Shown: positions 61,853-64,000 of the stretch, piece by piece
How the letters are laid out: each line of letters opens with the position of its first letter
Numbering within the stretch: the stretch's first letter is position 1
Assembly (NCBI GenBank): GCA_019637435.1
Contig: JAHBVO010000003.1
Span: forward strand, 124,001-188,000
Reading direction: 5' to 3'
DNA length: 64,000 nt
From: Candidatus Obscuribacterales bacterium
GTDB lineage: Bacteria > Cyanobacteriota > Vampirovibrionia > Obscuribacterales > Obscuribacteraceae
Program-made: the position numbers and the translations under genes
The notes under the pieces: generated by a model
What the model was told of the DNA's origin: nothing
The model's database searches: none
The model's input: only the letters and a program-made list of their open reading frames with translations

Positions 61853-62515
61853 TGTTACCCTCTTGTGTTTGTGCGCAGATCTTTTACTGCGCGGTGAATG
61901 ACGGTTAGCAGTAGAATTCGTCTCTGGAGCGAGCCGCGGCACCACAAACGAATTTCATCTTCCAAACCGTTCAGAATGACCTCACACTGAGGTCGATTTT
62001 TCGTCGAGCAATCCCATGGAGCGAAAGTTTGAGGGTCGTGCTTGATTTGCAGATCAAATCTTCTGCAGCGAACCTCTCGATTTGACACACTTATAAATGC
62101 TGGCGGCTCATTCACTTCCGGAGGGGTATCGACGACGAATGTCTGCACCCTATCAACCGGCCGATCTGACCGCAACAATGAATTCAGCTTTGCCGCCGCC
62201 TGGAATTTTTGGCGGATAGCTCAAAAACGCCATCATTCGTGGCGCCGTGGCATAGTTCGCCATGTTTCACATGAGTCAAAACTGGCTGAGATGGGCCGTC
62301 CCTTTGCGAAAGTCACGGGCCACTATGACACTCAGAGGGTTCATCACTAATGTTTCTTGACGCATCAACATTGCTGGCACAGCTACTAGACGCGCTCGAC
62401 TAGCCAATTTTATCTATGCGAGCGAGAAGTGTCTCGTCGGTTTCCGCCAAACTGGCCTATTGCCGACACATAACACCGACATGCATTAAAATAAAGCGTC
62501 TGCCTGGTCGGCAAA
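61853..62515. other. Divergent intergenic region between ftsH and the second mocR
   Basis: Contains the promoters of both genes. A TAAAAT box lies at 62488-62493. An 8-bp inverted repeat, TTGCCGAC (62460-62467) / GTCGGCAA (62507-62514), brackets it and the start codon, so it could be an operator for the MocR protein itself. No gene seen. Confidence 0.4.
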
Positions 62516-63991
62516 ATGAGCCTTGCAATCAACCTCGAGTATCAACCTTACGTTCCGCTCTACAGGAGGCTTTCGGATGCCTTGAGGAAGGCGATATTGG
62601 ACGGGCGGTTGCGACACGGAAACTTTTTACCGTCGACACGCGAACTGTCGGCAACTATGAAGGTCTCGAGAGCCACTGTGCTTAAGGCTTTTGACGATCT
62701 AGAAACGCAAGGATTGATCAAATCAGTACCGGGAAAAGGCCAGTTTGTTCTTTACACGCCTCCCGTCGAAAAGGCTGTTACGGATCACTCCTCAGTGGAA
62801 AAACCGCTGCAGCTATCCGATTACGCTCACCGAGTCTTAGCTCTAGCTAAACACGATTCAATCGTGCATATTCCGGCTACGAATTTCGGCGGTCCAACTG
62901 CTGAACTGAGTCCACTTCATGAGTGGCGCCAACTCTTATTTCGTTATTGCCGCAAATCGTTTTTGTCGGAGTCCAGCGAATTGTCGCTTCTTTCCGACGA
63001 GATTGAACCGTTTGGGTTTGAACCACTCAGACAGGCTCTGGCTGCCTACCTCCATCGAGCCCGAGCGATTCGGTCTGGGGCAGATCAGATCGCTCTCTTT
63101 TCGACAAAGCAAGCGCGGCTCGAGTTGATCGCAAGAATGCTTCTTGACGCAGGTGATCTGATCGCATTCGAAGATCCGGGCTATCCAGAGTCACGACGCC
63201 TCTTCTTGTCGCACGGGGTCAAGGTTTTAAGCGTACCGATCGAAGCTGATGGTATCAATGTCAATTGGTTGATGGAAAAGCAGCTACCCTTCAAATTTGT
63301 CTACGTAACGCCCTCTCATCAGGATCCAACCGGCGTTCCGATGTCCATGGAAAAGCGGTTGAAGCTTCTCGATTGGGCTCGTACTTCAGGCGCTTATATA
63401 ATCGAAGACGACTACGATTGCGAATACAGTTACGGCAAGAAATCATTGCCCTCTCTCATGGCGATGGATCGGAACGACAGCGTGATCTACCTGGCTTCTC
63501 TGTGGAAGGTTTTGTTTCAAGTAAATCGTTTCGGCATAGTCGTCTTGCCGAAACCGTTGATACCGGCAGCGGTGCAAACCAAATTACATATGGAAAGGCA
63601 TTTGCCTCTTTTAGATCAGCTGGTGATGACGGATTTCATCAACGAAGGTTTGCTTGAGCGACACATTCGGCGAACCCAACAGCGCCTGGCTCGGAAGCGT
63701 CAAATCATGATCTACGGTTTGACAAAGTACATGCAATCCTTTCTGGCTGTTCCCAAAGAAACTGCGGGAATGCACCTTGTTGTAAGGTTTTTCGAAGGGA
63801 TCTCCGAAACTCACATTGAGAATTCCGCGCACGAATGCGGAATCACTCTCACCGCAACTTCCGCCTATTATGCCGAACAACAACGGCGGCAGGGCGAATA
63901 CATAATTCCGTTCTCGGGTGTTGATGAGGACTCTGCCGAGGAGCTCTTCGCCAACTGGGCGTTGTGCCTCAACACGAGGCTGCAACAATGA
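62516..63991 (+). CDS. MocR-family transcriptional regulator with intact PLP site
   Basis: 491 residues. N-terminal GntR-type winged helix (YRRLSDALRKAILDG, LPSTRELSATMKVSRATVLK, GKGQF) and an aminotransferase domain with VTPSHQDPTG, IIEDDYDCEY, the PLP lysine Lys331 (LASLWKVLF) and Arg338. The lysine motif differs from the GTFSKTLFPSLRLGY consensus in other places, but the two PLP contacts remain. There is no clear Shine-Dalgarno; the start is supported by the GntR domain boundary. MocR proteins control vitamin B6 or amino-acid pathways; here no such gene is adjacent, and ftsH is divergent. An inverted repeat spans its start region. Confidence 0.85.
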   Translation: MSLAINLEYQPYVPLYRRLSDALRKAILDGRLRHGNFLPSTRELSATMKVSRATVLKAFDDLETQGLIKSVPGKGQFVLYTPPVEKAVTDHSSVEKPLQLSDYAHRVLALAKHDSIVHIPATNFGGPTAELSPLHEWRQLLFRYCRKSFLSESSELSLLSDEIEPFGFEPLRQALAAYLHRARAIRSGADQIALFSTKQARLELIARMLLDAGDLIAFEDPGYPESRRLFLSHGVKVLSVPIEADGINVNWLMEKQLPFKFVYVTPSHQDPTGVPMSMEKRLKLLDWARTSGAYIIEDDYDCEYSYGKKSLPSLMAMDRNDSVIYLASLWKVLFQVNRFGIVVLPKPLIPAAVQTKLHMERHLPLLDQLVMTDFINEGLLERHIRRTQQRLARKRQIMIYGLTKYMQSFLAVPKETAGMHLVVRFFEGISETHIENSAHECGITLTATSAYYAEQQRRQGEYIIPFSGVDEDSAEELFANWALCLNTRLQQ

Positions 63992-64000
63992 CGAAAAAAT

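Overview
The window is a bacterial chromosome segment with about 40 protein-coding genes, one tRNA-Asp and no rRNA, insertion sequence, phage or CRISPR locus. Most genes have a clear Shine-Dalgarno sequence and many end in an intrinsic terminator hairpin. The gene set (DUF4388/PATAN protein, Uma2-type endonuclease, two MocR regulators, bacterial Ser/Thr kinase, CNNM/CBS protein, beta-CASP nuclease, FadE, PrsW, and many exported proteins of unknown function) suggests a Gram-negative-type environmental heterotroph. A non-photosynthetic relative of cyanobacteria (Vampirovibrionia/Melainabacteria, Obscuribacterales-like) would fit, but this is inference; no taxonomic marker gene is present.

Layout. 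0.3-7.1 kb, minus strand: TPR protein, triple YbjQ-domain protein, DUF4388 plus degenerate GGDEF protein, Uma2 endonuclease, and two exported proteins. 7.8-10.3 kb: a hypothetical gene convergent with a MocR-type regulator that has lost its PLP lysine. 10.3-11.25 kb: five tandem copies of a ~176-bp intergenic repeat. 11.3-17.2 kb, minus: CNNM transporter, membrane-anchored phosphoesterase, S8-like protease, a small helical protein and an SDR, closed by a terminator. 17.6-20.8 kb, plus: histone-deacetylase-like amidohydrolase and beta-CASP nuclease. 20.8-21.7 kb: two dispersed repeat copies around a 47-aa membrane protein gene. 21.7-32.3 kb, minus: M4 metallopeptidase, FadE, a PLP enzyme, a putative HEFRH zinc metalloprotease, and two exported YxxDG-repeat paralogues. 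33.2-44.4 kb, plus: two M1 aminopeptidases, tRNA-Asp (minus), a structured leader or ncRNA, membrane thioredoxin, membrane-linked glutamate-synthase-like protein, VTT protein, a small membrane protein and an MPPED-type phosphoesterase. 44.4-45.1 kb: three copies of a ~238-bp repeat. 45.1-50.9 kb: Ser/Thr kinase with extracytoplasmic TPR region, YfhO-like membrane protein, exported protein. 51.3-53.2 kb, plus: a compact cassette of an ATPase-dead MoxR-like protein, a one-TM protein and two microproteins sharing a motif. 53.3-57.4 kb: a fourth YxxDG-repeat protein, an unknown helical protein and an S51 peptidase, with two more dispersed repeats. 57.6-61.9 kb, minus: FtsH, PrsW and patatin. 62.5-64.0 kb: a second MocR with intact PLP residues.

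Three themes stand out. First, proteolysis: S8-like, M4, two M1, HEFRH zincin, S51, PrsW and FtsH lie within 64 kb. Second, proteins that keep a fold while losing catalytic residues (MocR, MoxR, GGDEF, and a kinase lacking the alpha-C glutamate). Third, a family of intergenic elements that begin with CTACTATA, usually just after a terminator, and contain a palindrome with TTGTCTA/TAGACAA ends. It occurs at six loci and is the most unusual non-coding signal here.
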